From assembly GCA_035374585.1 (NCBI GenBank), contig DAOSPF010000072.1, forward strand, positions 1 to 14,475: DNA of 14,475 nucleotides. Reading direction: 5' to 3'. The notes beneath the pieces were generated by a model that was not told the DNA's origin, did no database searches, and saw nothing but the letters and a program-made list of their open reading frames with translations. This document shows positions 1 to 8,086 of the stretch, one piece after another. The stretch's first letter is position 1. Each line of letters starts with the position of its first letter. The stretch is from JAKPQD01 sp029572965 (GTDB lineage: Bacteria > Bacteroidota > Bacteroidia > Bacteroidales > DTGW01). A program made the translations under genes and the position numbers.

Positions 1-2492
1 GGAATACTGGAGTCATTGATGTAAGGGCTCATGCTCAAACTCCGTTGTTGTATTATTTGCTTGATGCTTCTGACGTAGTGCTTACAAGTAATGGTCCGGA
101 CAGTATCTTCAAAAATCTTGCTGCCGGAACTTATAAAGTGAAAGTAACCAATATTTCGCATTGCGATTCTGCTACTAAAGTTGTTGTAGTTGAGCAAGAT
201 ACTGTATTGAATGCAACTGTGGCATATAAAGATTCTGCATGTGTTGGGGCAGTAGTTACTATAACTCCTGTCAATCCTTATGGCACAGTTACTTATAAAG
301 TAACATCTGATGCCATAGGTGTATATATTAAACAAATAGATGATAGCGTGTTTACTGTTTCTCATACCGGTGTTTATCATATTTCGGTTGTTGATTCGGA
401 GAACAAACGTTTTAATATAGATACTTTAATTAAGGTTACTGTTCCTGGCTTGTTTGCTATTGCTGAGAAATCTAATATTTCTTGCGATCCGGGTAGTAAA
501 GGTGCATTTAAAATGACTGTTGATGGTGGCACTCCTCCATACTCTTATGTATGGTTGAATAATGCTACAGGTGATACACTTTCGAAAAATGAAACAGATT
601 TGAATAATGTAGGAATTGGCAAGTATAAGTTTGTACTGAAAGACAATGCTGGTTGTGAATTTGACTACATTGACAGCTTAGTGTTTGTTCCTCTTATTTT
701 TAATGTAACATTAGTAGATAAGCCTTCATGTATTACCAACTCTGATACTTCTAAAAATGGAACCTTGGTTGTTACCATAAATTCAGGGATTGCTCCATTT
801 ATCTATCAGTGGAGGGATACTGTCAGCAAAGTCTTGCTACAGTCTGATACAACAGCCTTGTTGACTGATACTTTGAAGAGTGTTCGTTCTTCTGTTTATC
901 AATTATCTATATTTGATATGAATGGATGCCAGAAAGATACTGTGTTTACTGTAAATGCAGCTGATACACTTGATGTAACTTTTGATTTGACGCAAGCCAC
1001 CTGTGCTGCTTATGGCCAGCTTGTTTTGAAATCAGTAAAAGGTGCTTCTAAATTTAAATATATCATTAACGATGTCGAGTTAGGTTCAGGTTTGGACAAT
1101 ATAGATGTTACTATTCCTTCGCTCAAACAAGGCTTCTATAATGTTACTGTTGAAGATGGAAAGGGCTGCCAGGTGAAACGTGTAATGTCTGTGAACCTGA
1201 CAGAACCTATTAGCCTTACTTCCATTATTAACGATAAGACTTGTACAAGCTTAGGCGGAGTGTCTTTAATGTTCTCTAATACTGTTTATCCGGTATATGC
1301 TTCGCTGAATGAAAGTACTGAACCTGTATCTGCTAATAATGGTGAACTTGCTAACTTCCATGATTTGGATACTGGTAAGTATTCATTAAAAATCTGGAAT
1401 GATATAGCTGGTTGCAAAATTGATACATTTTTTAATGTTCATTTGAACAACACACTTCAGATGGTGGATACAATTTTCAACCAAACTTGTTTTAAAGATG
1501 GGCTGATTAAGGTGAAAGTAAAGAATATTGATAATCCTTTCTTCTATCGCTGGCTCAATGATACCATCAAGGGGACAACAAGTGATACCATCTTTAGAAG
1601 TGTTAAAGCCGGAAGTTATATTCTTGAAGTGATAGATAGTACCTTTGGATGTAGCAAAATAGATACTTTTAATGTCATTCAGGGAGATTCTTTGAAGGTA
1701 TTTGCAGGTTTGGATACTACCATTTGCCGTGGTGTTGAGTATTTACTTGAAGGGCGTGCTTTTGCTGGTAAAAAAGAGCTCACTGTTAGTGACTTAGTTA
1801 CCTTTAATTGGAGCCCTGCTCGCAATTTGGTTGATAATAAAGACTATATTCCTAATCCTACCATCCGAAAGTACATTCCTAATTCGTATAAAATTGATTC
1901 TGTTCAGTATAAGCTGTATGTTACTTATGGTAATTGTACTAACTCTGATTCGGTAGTAATTTCGTATCATCAGTCCAATGGTGTTTGGTTACCTGCTCAG
2001 GATACCGCTTCTAAAGGAAATTTTGAAATTATTCCAAGTATAGGTGGAAGTGGAAGTTTTGTATCTTACATGTGGTTGCCTCATACGTATGTTGTCGGAG
2101 GTACCGATACAGCCCGCAACTTGGTTGTAAACTTCTTAGGCGATTCGTTGACCTATCAGTTTATGGGTATTTCTGCTGATGGTTGTATCGAAACTGCTTC
2201 TATAAAAGTGATTGCAACCGATGATATTAATCCTGACGGGGCATTCTCGCCAAATGGTGATGGTGCCAACGAATTCTGGTATATCCCTAATGCCGAATAC
2301 TTCCCTGATATTGTGGTTAAAGTATTTAACCGATGGGGGAATTTGGTTTACGAAAGCAAAGGGTATAACAATGCTGACATAAGATGGACTGGTAAACGCA
2401 ATGGTAAAGATATGCCAATAGGTACTTATTACTACATTATCACAACCAGCGGTTCAAAAACCAAAAAAGGTACTGTTACTTTAATGAGATAA
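1..2492 (+). CDS. SprB-like repetitive surface protein, C-terminal part, with T9SS type B (gliding-motility/CHU_C) sorting domain
   Basis: This is the 3' part of a large gene. The frame is open from base 3 to the stop at 2490-2492 with no convincing start, so the true start lies upstream of the window; about 829 residues are visible. The protein should be an extracellular adhesin or gliding-type filament exported by T9SS. Numbering residues from the TTG at base 45, at least five immunoglobulin-like SprB-type repeats are seen, near 145-205, 227-302, 317-380, 398-462 and 480-542. Each opens with a Cys (SC, TC) and closes with a GC motif such as NAGC, NGCQ or KGCQ, followed by an Asp-Thr segment. 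A PKD-like segment follows. From about residue 726 comes the canonical CHU_C domain, with SPNGDG, VKVFNRWGNLVY and PIGTYYYII motifs. The porP/sprF gene starts 12 bp downstream, the usual pairing for type B substrates. The family call is firm; the ligand or surface target is unknown. Confidence 0.9.
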   Translation, partial: NTGVIDVRAHAQTPLLYYLLDASDVVLTSNGPDSIFKNLAAGTYKVKVTNISHCDSATKVVVVEQDTVLNATVAYKDSACVGAVVTITPVNPYGTVTYKVTSDAIGVYIKQIDDSVFTVSHTGVYHISVVDSENKRFNIDTLIKVTVPGLFAIAEKSNISCDPGSKGAFKMTVDGGTPPYSYVWLNNATGDTLSKNETDLNNVGIGKYKFVLKDNAGCEFDYIDSLVFVPLIFNVTLVDKPSCITNSDTSKNGTLVVTINSGIAPFIYQWRDTVSKVLLQSDTTALLTDTLKSVRSSVYQLSIFDMNGCQKDTVFTVNAADTLDVTFDLTQATCAAYGQLVLKSVKGASKFKYIINDVELGSGLDNIDVTIPSLKQGFYNVTVEDGKGCQVKRVMSVNLTEPISLTSIINDKTCTSLGGVSLMFSNTVYPVYASLNESTEPVSANNGELANFHDLDTGKYSLKIWNDIAGCKIDTFFNVHLNNTLQMVDTIFNQTCFKDGLIKVKVKNIDNPFFYRWLNDTIKGTTSDTIFRSVKAGSYILEVIDSTFGCSKIDTFNVIQGDSLKVFAGLDTTICRGVEYLLEGRAFAGKKELTVSDLVTFNWSPARNLVDNKDYIPNPTIRKYIPNSYKIDSVQYKLYVTYGNCTNSDSVVISYHQSNGVWLPAQDTASKGNFEIIPSIGGSGSFVSYMWLPHTYVVGGTDTARNLVVNFLGDSLTYQFMGISADGCIETASIKVIATDDINPDGAFSPNGDGANEFWYIPNAEYFPDIVVKVFNRWGNLVYESKGYNNADIRWTGKRNGKDMPIGTYYYIITTSGSKTKKGTVTLMR

Positions 2493-2504
2493 AAGAAAGC
2501 TAAA

Positions 2505-3431
2505 ATGAAATATCTGAAATATATGAAACGGTTAATCATTTTCTCAATATGCATGGTTGCTATGGTCCAATCCAAAGCACAACAGACACCGCTTTATTCG
2601 CAGTACATGCATAACCCGTTTATTCTGAATCCTGCTGTGGCAGGAACTTATAATTATTTTCAAATCAGGTTAAATTCGCATTTGCAGTGGATTGGTTTTC
2701 CAGATGCCCCGGTAACAACATCATTGAGCGTTTTTGGCCCGGTAAGTGCCAAGAACAAAGATATGGGCTATGGAGCTTCAGTATATCAGGATATGACTTC
2801 TCCTACAAGCCGTCTGGGGTTGAGGGGAGCTTATGCGTACAACGTTGCTTTGTCAGAGTATATAAGGGCATCTTTTTCTGCTGCTTTGGGTTTTTACCAG
2901 TTTAAGTATGACGGTACCAATATATCCATGCGTGAAACAGACAACGTGGTAAAAAATGGTGTTGTTTCTGAATTTAAACCTGATGGAATGTTAGGCGTTT
3001 TGGTTTATTCAGGTTTATTCCAGGTTGGGCTTTCTGTTGACAACCTTTTCAACAGTAAGTTTAACGTTAATCCTGATCAAGAAAATGTTACAAGTTTAGG
3101 AAAGCTTACCCGTCATTATTATTTTATGGGATCATATAATTGGCGTCACAACCGCAGATGGAATACTGAATATAGTACAATAGTAAAAGCAGTAGAAGGG
3201 TTTAGTGTGCCAGTGCAAATGGATTTCAATGTTACTGCATGGTATCAGAAAACTGCCTGGTTTGGGGCTTCATACAGAACTTTGGACGCTGTATCTTTAT
3301 TAGCAGGTTATATTTTTAACAAGCGTATTTATGCCGGATATTCATTTGATATTAACCTTTCACCAATACGTTATTATAGCTTTGGAAGCCACGAAGTAAT
3401 GATTGGTTACAGGTTTAATACCTTGAAGTAA
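2505..3431 (+). CDS. PorP/SprF family type IX secretion outer-membrane protein
   Basis: A 308-residue outer-membrane beta-barrel protein of the PorP/SprF family. Family members work with T9SS in export or surface attachment of the partner substrate encoded next to them. The mature N-terminus carries the family signature QQTPLYSQYMHNPFILNPA, followed by alternating aromatic/polar strands and a C-terminal end (IGYRFN) typical of barrel proteins. A signal peptide is visible: a Lys/Arg start, a hydrophobic core (LIIFSICMVAMV) and likely cleavage after SKA. Two in-frame ATGs are possible, 2505 and 2523. The second gives a more standard signal peptide beginning MKRLIIF, so the true start is uncertain by six codons. 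Spacing and orientation imply cotranscription with the adhesin gene upstream. Whether it serves gliding (SprF-like) or adhesion/secretion only cannot be told from sequence. Confidence 0.9.
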   Translation: MKYLKYMKRLIIFSICMVAMVQSKAQQTPLYSQYMHNPFILNPAVAGTYNYFQIRLNSHLQWIGFPDAPVTTSLSVFGPVSAKNKDMGYGASVYQDMTSPTSRLGLRGAYAYNVALSEYIRASFSAALGFYQFKYDGTNISMRETDNVVKNGVVSEFKPDGMLGVLVYSGLFQVGLSVDNLFNSKFNVNPDQENVTSLGKLTRHYYFMGSYNWRHNRRWNTEYSTIVKAVEGFSVPVQMDFNVTAWYQKTAWFGASYRTLDAVSLLAGYIFNKRIYAGYSFDINLSPIRYYSFGSHEVMIGYRFNTLK

Positions 3432-3439
3432 AAAATCAA

Positions 3440-3460
3440 AAGTAATTGGGTAAATTACTT
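3440..3460. terminator. Small hairpin, probable terminator for the - strand nadB operon
   Basis: An 8-bp perfect stem, AAGTAATT / AATTACTT, with a 5-base loop (GGGTA). Read on the - strand it lies just past the nadB stop and is followed by TTGATTTTTT, a T-rich tract suited to intrinsic termination. The short AT-rich stem makes it weaker than the adjacent hairpin. Confidence 0.45.
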
Positions 3461-3503
3461 GAAATCGTTGGGTTAACTGGTTTAACTCAACGATTTCTTT
3501 TTT
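3461..3503 (+). terminator. Rho-independent terminator for the adhesin-porP/sprF unit
   Basis: A strong inverted repeat: arm GAAATCGTTGGGTTAA (3461-3476), a 5-base loop, and arm TTAACTCAACGATTTC (3482-3497). This makes 16 paired positions with one G-U wobble. A run of six T follows (3498-3503) on the + strand. The right arm lies inside the last codons and stop of convergent nadB, so the terminator shares bases with coding sequence. On the - strand the hairpin would fold as well, but there it lacks an immediate T-run. Confidence 0.8.
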
Positions 3504-5056
3504 GGATAGTCCACATTGTAATGCAATCCAACACTGGTTTTACGTTGTGATGCACTCTTTATAATAAGGTAACTCACTTCTGTCAGGTTACGTAATTCGC
3601 AAAGGATGCGTGATACTTTCAGTTTTTTATAAAGAGCCTGTGTTTCTTCCATGATAAGGTTTACACGTTTTTCGGCCCTCTGCAACCTAAGGTCGCTGCG
3701 GACAATGGCCACATAGTTGGTCATAATTTGTTGCAGTTCCCTCATACTCTGGGTGATAAGAACCATTTCTTCGGGCGAGGTGGTACCTTCATCGTTCCAG
3801 GCAGGGATATTTTCAGGAATAGAATTGCTTAGGCAATTTTCAGTAGCATGAATAGCTGCCCTGTGGGAAAAAACAACAGCTTCCATCAATGAATTAGAAG
3901 CAAGGCGGTTGGCGCCATGTAAGCCTGTGCAGGCTACTTCTCCGGCAGCATAAAGGTTTTTAATCCACGAAAGCCCGTTTTTGTCCACTTTTATTCCTCC
4001 ACAAGAGAAGTGAGCAGCCGGGGCAACGGGTATATAATCTTTTGTCATGTCAATGCCAATACTCATACACTTTTTGTAAATGTTAGGGAAGTGTATAATT
4101 AGCTGTTCATAGCTTATATGACGTGCATCAAGGTAAACATAGTCAATACCGGCTATTTTCATTTCGCTGTCGATTGCGCGGGCTACAATATCTCTGGGTG
4201 CAAGAGAGCCACGAGGGTCATATTTTTGCATGAATTCATTGCCATTCTGGTCTTTGAGGATGGCGCCAAAACCTCTGAGCGCTTCTGTAATAAGAAATTC
4301 AGGCCTTTCACTGGGCGAATATAATGCAGTAGGGTGGAACTGGACAAATTCCATATCTTCAATAATGCCTTTTGCGCGCGAAACCATTGCTACACCATCG
4401 CCTGTAGCTACAACAGGGTTTGTGGTGGTGTGATATACATTGCCGGTACCCCCGGTTGCCATTAATGTGGCTTTTGCCAGTATTGTTTTTACCTTACCTG
4501 TAGCTGTATCTAATACGTAAGCCCCATAACATTCAATATTATTGTAATATCTTTTGACTAACATTCCCAAATGGTGTTGGGTAATAATATCAATGGCAAA
4601 ATGATTTTCGAGGATGGTAATATTCGGGTTTTTTCGGACTCTTGCAATTAAAGCCCTTTCAATTTCAGCTCCTGTGACATCTTTGTGATGCAGTATCCTG
4701 TTCTCGCTGTGTCCACCTTCACGGGCAAGGTCGTATTTGCCGTTCTGGTCTTTGTCAAAGTTGGTTCCAAGGTCAATCAAACGCTGTATTGCAGCAGGAG
4801 CTTCACTAATGGCAAGGCGTACTATTTCTTCGTTACATAGTCCGTCTCCGCAAATCAGGGTGTCTTTAACGTGTTTTTCAAAATCATCGGGCGAATATGT
4901 AACTGCAGCAATTCCGCCCTGGGCATATTTAGTATTGCACTCCTCAAGGTTTGTTTTGCTTATAATACATACTTTTCCATGGTTAGCAGCTTCCAACGCA
5001 AATGTTATCCCGGCAGCTCCGCTACCAATAACCAGAAAATCATACCTTTCTTCCAT
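3482..5056 (-). CDS. nadB: L-aspartate oxidase (NadB)
   Basis: A flavoprotein that oxidises L-aspartate to iminoaspartate, using O2 or fumarate as acceptor. This is the first step of de novo NAD synthesis; the product goes to quinolinate synthase NadA. At 524 residues it is close to the E. coli enzyme (540). The N-terminal FAD-binding GSGAAG is at residues 11-16. The residues equivalent to the E. coli active-site set are all present: Glu113 (REGGHS), His241 (FHPTAL), Arg288 (LAPRDIVARAI), His349 (AHFSCGG) and Arg384 (GANRLASNSLMEA). The ACTGLHGANRLASNS block separates NadB from most succinate dehydrogenase/fumarate reductase flavoproteins, and no sdhB/frdB-like gene is nearby. The start at 5056 places the dinucleotide-binding strand right after the N-terminus, as expected. 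It lies 14 bp downstream of the hydrolase gene and is probably cotranscribed with it. nadA and nadC are not in the window. Confidence 0.95.
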   Translation of the reverse strand: MEERYDFLVIGSGAAGITFALEAANHGKVCIISKTNLEECNTKYAQGGIAAVTYSPDDFEKHVKDTLICGDGLCNEEIVRLAISEAPAAIQRLIDLGTNFDKDQNGKYDLAREGGHSENRILHHKDVTGAEIERALIARVRKNPNITILENHFAIDIITQHHLGMLVKRYYNNIECYGAYVLDTATGKVKTILAKATLMATGGTGNVYHTTTNPVVATGDGVAMVSRAKGIIEDMEFVQFHPTALYSPSERPEFLITEALRGFGAILKDQNGNEFMQKYDPRGSLAPRDIVARAIDSEMKIAGIDYVYLDARHISYEQLIIHFPNIYKKCMSIGIDMTKDYIPVAPAAHFSCGGIKVDKNGLSWIKNLYAAGEVACTGLHGANRLASNSLMEAVVFSHRAAIHATENCLSNSIPENIPAWNDEGTTSPEEMVLITQSMRELQQIMTNYVAIVRSDLRLQRAEKRVNLIMEETQALYKKLKVSRILCELRNLTEVSYLIIKSASQRKTSVGLHYNVDYPKKKSLS

Positions 5057-5070
5057 TAGTGATAATGTTG

Positions 5071-5874
5071 TTAAAATTTACATGTTATTAAAAAGTCCTG
5101 AAACTCGTCTATGGCAAGTTCAGGCTCTTCAATGAAACTATTATGGCCGCTGTTTTCAAATACAACAACACGCCTGTTTTTGACATTTGTGCTCAAATCA
5201 ATAAGTCGTTGCTGAGGAATATAATTGTCTTTTTTCCCAATGGCAAAATATACCGGAACAGCGAGGTTGAAAAGTACCTGAGTGCGGTCTTTACGTTTCA
5301 TCATGGCCTGCAATGCAAAAATGATGCCTTCGTCAGAAGTGCCCGAAGCTATTTTTTTTGCTTTTTCTACTTCGTTTTTCAATTTTTCGAGGTTATCATC
5401 TGCAAATCCTTTAGGAATATTGACGTTATATATGAGTTGCTTTTTGCCTTGTTTTACCAGCTCAATTTCTCGCTGGCGGCCCTCTTTTTTCTCAGGCAAA
5501 TCGGCGTTAGGAACAGAATGGTACATTGCCGCCCCGGCAAATATTTCTGGATGGGCTTCTGCCATTGCTAACATAACATATCCTCCCATAGAATGCCCTA
5601 CAATAACAGCTTTGCCAATTTGTTTTGATTGTAAAAGCCGGAATATTCCTTCAGCCATCCAATTTACATCTGAAGATTCTTCATCTATGGTACTTTCGCC
5701 ATGCCCTAATATGTCAATAGCTATAATCTGATAGTTTTTGGCAAGTTCTGTTGCAAACGAGCCCCAAATTTCTTTTGATTCGAGATAACCATGTAATAAA
5801 ACTATTGTGTTTCCTGAGCCTAATGAATTGTAGGCAATCTTTTTTCCCTGGAATATGTAAAATTGTGTGTCCAT
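5071..5874 (-). CDS. Alpha/beta-fold hydrolase
   Basis: A 267-residue single-domain cytoplasmic alpha/beta hydrolase; no signal peptide is seen. The expected landmarks occur in order: oxyanion-hole HGY at residues 28-30, the strand-loop DILGHGES near 54-61, nucleophile elbow GHSMGG with Ser95, acid Asp216 in AIGKKDNYIP, and catalytic His244 in NSGHNSF. A helical, Lys/Glu-rich cap lies between about 125 and 200. The triad supports an active esterase, lipase or similar enzyme, but the substrate cannot be read from the sequence; related proteins are labelled with many substrates. It is upstream of nadB in the same direction with a 14-bp gap. Nothing links the two functions, so the pairing may only reflect cotranscription. 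Confidence 0.88.
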   Translation of the reverse strand: MDTQFYIFQGKKIAYNSLGSGNTIVLLHGYLESKEIWGSFATELAKNYQIIAIDILGHGESTIDEESSDVNWMAEGIFRLLQSKQIGKAVIVGHSMGGYVMLAMAEAHPEIFAGAAMYHSVPNADLPEKKEGRQREIELVKQGKKQLIYNVNIPKGFADDNLEKLKNEVEKAKKIASGTSDEGIIFALQAMMKRKDRTQVLFNLAVPVYFAIGKKDNYIPQQRLIDLSTNVKNRRVVVFENSGHNSFIEEPELAIDEFQDFLITCKF

Positions 5875-5884
5875 ATTTTTTGTG

Positions 5885-5892
5885 CAAAGGTA
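5885..5892 (-). promoter_or_regulatory. Candidate Bacteroidota -7 box for the hydrolase-nadB unit
   Basis: On the - strand this reads TACCTTTG, matching TAnnTTTG. It is in the 48-bp gap behind comF. It lies only 10 bp from the hydrolase ATG, which would give a very short or absent leader, and no good TTTG -33 element is seen at the right distance. It could be chance in AT-rich DNA. Confidence 0.3.
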
Positions 5893-5922
5893 TTTTAAAG
5901 TAAGATAATTGTTTTAAAAATA

Positions 5923-6609
5923 TTATTGTTTTGCTTTTGCCAGTGTAAATATGCTTATTTTCGTCCCTTCTACTTTTAATATTTCCTGGGCACAGGCTTC
6001 TATTGTAGCTCCTGTGGTGAGTATATCGTCAACAAGCAGGATGTGTTTGTTGATAATTTGTTGTGGTTGTACCACTTCAAAAATGCCTTCTACATTTTCC
6101 CAGCGTTGATATCTCTTTTTTGTCACCTGGCTTTCACTTGACTTGGCGCGGATAATACTTTTATTGTCAATCGGTATATTTAAAATTTCTGATATTCCCA
6201 TTGCAATACGCTCGCTTTGGTTGTATCCTCTTTTTGAAAGTCTCGATTTGTGCAAAGGAACTGGGATAATAACGTCAACTTCTTCAAATGGTGTGCATTT
6301 TAATTCATGTCCCGCATGAGTCCCCATAAATATTGCAAGCTCCAGGTTGTCTTTGTATTTTATCTGATGCATTATGTGTTGTACTGTGCCTTTTTTGTTG
6401 AAATGTAGAAAAGATGTAGCGTTTTGAATGTTTGTCCGCCCCCAGAACGTTTGGGCGGTAGGATTGTCAGGGTCTTTGTGATATCGGGTACGAGGGAGGT
6501 TTATCATGCATTTTGTGCATAAATATTCTTCGTTTGTTGTTAGTACTGTGTTGCAGCCGCAACATGTGCGAGGTAAAAGCAAGTCGAGAAGGTCTGTTAT
6601 TATTGTCAT
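5923..6609 (-). CDS. ComF family phosphoribosyltransferase-like protein
   Basis: A 228-residue ComF/GntX-type protein. Members resemble type I phosphoribosyltransferases and, in naturally competent bacteria, help DNA uptake; in many others the role is unproven. The N-terminal zinc-binding cysteines are C16/C19 and C31/C34 (CGC and CTKC). The conserved RGYNQSERIA is at 127-136, and the PRPP-binding loop VDDILTTGAT is at 193-202. Length is typical of the family. The ATG at 6609 is preferred because it leaves about 15 residues before the zinc motif, as usual. The gene is divergent from asnS across an 80-bp gap and precedes the hydrolase by 48 bp. No other competence gene is visible, so the competence role is inferred from the family only. 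Confidence 0.9.
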   Translation of the reverse strand: MTIITDLLDLLLPRTCCGCNTVLTTNEEYLCTKCMINLPRTRYHKDPDNPTAQTFWGRTNIQNATSFLHFNKKGTVQHIMHQIKYKDNLELAIFMGTHAGHELKCTPFEEVDVIIPVPLHKSRLSKRGYNQSERIAMGISEILNIPIDNKSIIRAKSSESQVTKKRYQRWENVEGIFEVVQPQQIINKHILLVDDILTTGATIEACAQEILKVEGTKISIFTLAKAKQ

Positions 6610-6649
6610 TGAATTATTTTACCAGAGGGGTTTAGTCTTATAAAAATAT

Positions 6650-6657
6650 TAAATTTG
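6650..6657 (+). promoter_or_regulatory. Candidate -7 promoter box for asnS-rpoN
   Basis: TAAATTTG fits the Bacteroidota TAnnTTTG -7 consensus. It lies 32 bp before the asnS ATG, leaving room for a leader of about 25 bases. A matching -33 TTTG is not clear; TTTAG at 6631 is slightly too close. Distance and position in the divergent comF/asnS gap are the main support. Confidence 0.45.
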
Positions 6658-6677
6658 CAAACATTATTCAATAGGCT

Positions 6678-6683
6678 AAAGGA
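6678..6683 (+). promoter_or_regulatory. Ribosome binding site of asnS
   Basis: AAAGGA sits 6 bases before the ATG at 6690. It is one of the few purine-rich Shine-Dalgarno-like sites in the window and supports this start codon. Confidence 0.55.
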
Positions 6684-6689
6684 TTTATT

Positions 6690-8081
6690 ATGTCAAAAAG
6701 AAGTATAGTTAAGGAGTTGCTGAAATCTACAGTGTATGATGTAGATGTGCTGGTAAAAGGCTGGGTGAGGACCCGCAGAGGAAATAAAAGTGTTCAGTTT
6801 ATTGCTCTTAATGATGGTTCTACAGTTCATTCAATTCAAATTGTAGTAGATTTAAATACTATTTCAGAAGAAGCTTTGAAGGAAGTTACTACTGGTTCTT
6901 GTATTGCTGTTAATGGTAAACTCATTAAATCGATGGGTAAAGGCCAGACGGTAGAGATACAAGCTAAAGACCTTACTGTATATGGTACAGCTGATGCTGA
7001 TGAATATCCTTTGCAAAAGAAAGGGCACTCTTTAGAGTTCTTGCGTGAGATTGCTTATTTACGCCCGCGCACCAATACTTTTGGCTGTATTTTCCGCTTA
7101 CGACATGCTATGTCCTTTGCTATTCATAAATATTTTAATGACAAAGGTTTTTTTTATTTTCATACCCCTATTATAACAGGTTCTGACTGTGAGGGCGCCG
7201 GGGCAATGTTTAGGGTTACTACTTTGGAGATGGAAAAATTACCTCGGGGAGAAGATGGGAAGATTGATTATTCTCAAGATTTCTTTGGTAAGGAAACCAG
7301 CCTGACTGTTTCAGGACAGCTCGAAGGTGAGCTTGGTGCCCTTGCTCTTGGTGGTATTTATACTTTTGGGCCAACTTTCAGGGCTGAAAATTCCAATACT
7401 CCGCGTCATCTTGCTGAGTTTTGGATGATTGAGCCTGAGGTTGCTTTTAATGATATTACTGATAATATGGATTTGGCTGAGGATTTCCTAAAATTCCTTA
7501 TCAAATATGCGTTGGAAAACTGTATGGATGATCTTAATTTTCTGGCCGATATGTACGATAAAGAACTGATCGAACGTTTAAATTTTGTTATAAACAATGA
7601 ATTTAAGCGTCTTACATATACAGAAGGCGTTGAAATCCTTGAAAAATCTGGTGAAAAGTTTGAGTATCCTGTAAAGTGGGGTGTTGACCTTCAATCTGAG
7701 CATGAAAGATATTTGGTAGAGAAACATTTCAAAAAACCGGTTATCCTAACCAATTATCCTAAAGATATAAAAGCTTTTTATATGAAGCAGAACGATGATG
7801 GCAAAACAGTTAAGGCGATGGATGTTTTGTTTCCAAGAATTGGCGAAATTATTGGAGGATCAGAGCGTGAAGCTGATTATAATAAGCTAAAAGCCCGAAT
7901 TGAAGAAATGAACCTTCCTATGAAAGACCTTTGGTGGTATTTAAATACCCGTAAATATGGAAGTGCGCCCCATAGTGGCTTCGGACTTGGTTTTGAGCGC
8001 CTGATGCTTTTCATTACGGGTATGGGTAATATCCGTGATGTTATTCCTTTTCCTCGTACTCCTAAAACTGCTGAGTTTTAA
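6690..8081 (+). CDS. asnS: Asparaginyl-tRNA synthetase
   Basis: A class IIb aminoacyl-tRNA synthetase that charges tRNA-Asn with asparagine in the cytoplasm, using ATP. Its 463 residues match bacterial AsnRS (about 466). The N-terminal OB-fold anticodon-binding domain spans about 15-105 (VKGWVRTRRGNKSVQFIALNDG region). The catalytic core then follows. Motif 1 is around 135-165 with FYFHTPIITGSDCEGAG. Motif 2 is FGPTFRAENSNTPRHLAEF at about 226-244. Motif 3 is GFGLGFERLMLFITG at about 430-444. The C-terminus RDVIPFPRTP is diagnostic of the AsnRS/AspRS group, and overall length and the SDCEGAG segment favour AsnRS. rpoN starts only 5 bp after its stop, so the two are likely one transcript. Confidence 0.97.
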   Translation: MSKRSIVKELLKSTVYDVDVLVKGWVRTRRGNKSVQFIALNDGSTVHSIQIVVDLNTISEEALKEVTTGSCIAVNGKLIKSMGKGQTVEIQAKDLTVYGTADADEYPLQKKGHSLEFLREIAYLRPRTNTFGCIFRLRHAMSFAIHKYFNDKGFFYFHTPIITGSDCEGAGAMFRVTTLEMEKLPRGEDGKIDYSQDFFGKETSLTVSGQLEGELGALALGGIYTFGPTFRAENSNTPRHLAEFWMIEPEVAFNDITDNMDLAEDFLKFLIKYALENCMDDLNFLADMYDKELIERLNFVINNEFKRLTYTEGVEILEKSGEKFEYPVKWGVDLQSEHERYLVEKHFKKPVILTNYPKDIKAFYMKQNDDGKTVKAMDVLFPRIGEIIGGSEREADYNKLKARIEEMNLPMKDLWWYLNTRKYGSAPHSGFGLGFERLMLFITGMGNIRDVIPFPRTPKTAEF

Positions 8082-8086
8082 ATCCA

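Noticed and set aside
246..262. TGGCAC-like string considered as a sigma-54 promoter because rpoN is nearby
   Set aside because: The TTGC half at the required spacing is missing, and it lies inside the adhesin coding sequence.
4118..5135. Several + strand open frames of 62-132 codons across nadB and its upstream edge
   Set aside because: They are antisense to nadB, whose full set of active-site residues is intact. Their translations show no recognisable motif.
5143..5731. Two + strand open frames of 142 and 149 codons opposite the alpha/beta hydrolase
   Set aside because: They mirror a gene with a complete catalytic triad. The translations are Ser/Phe/Cys-rich antisense artefacts without family features.
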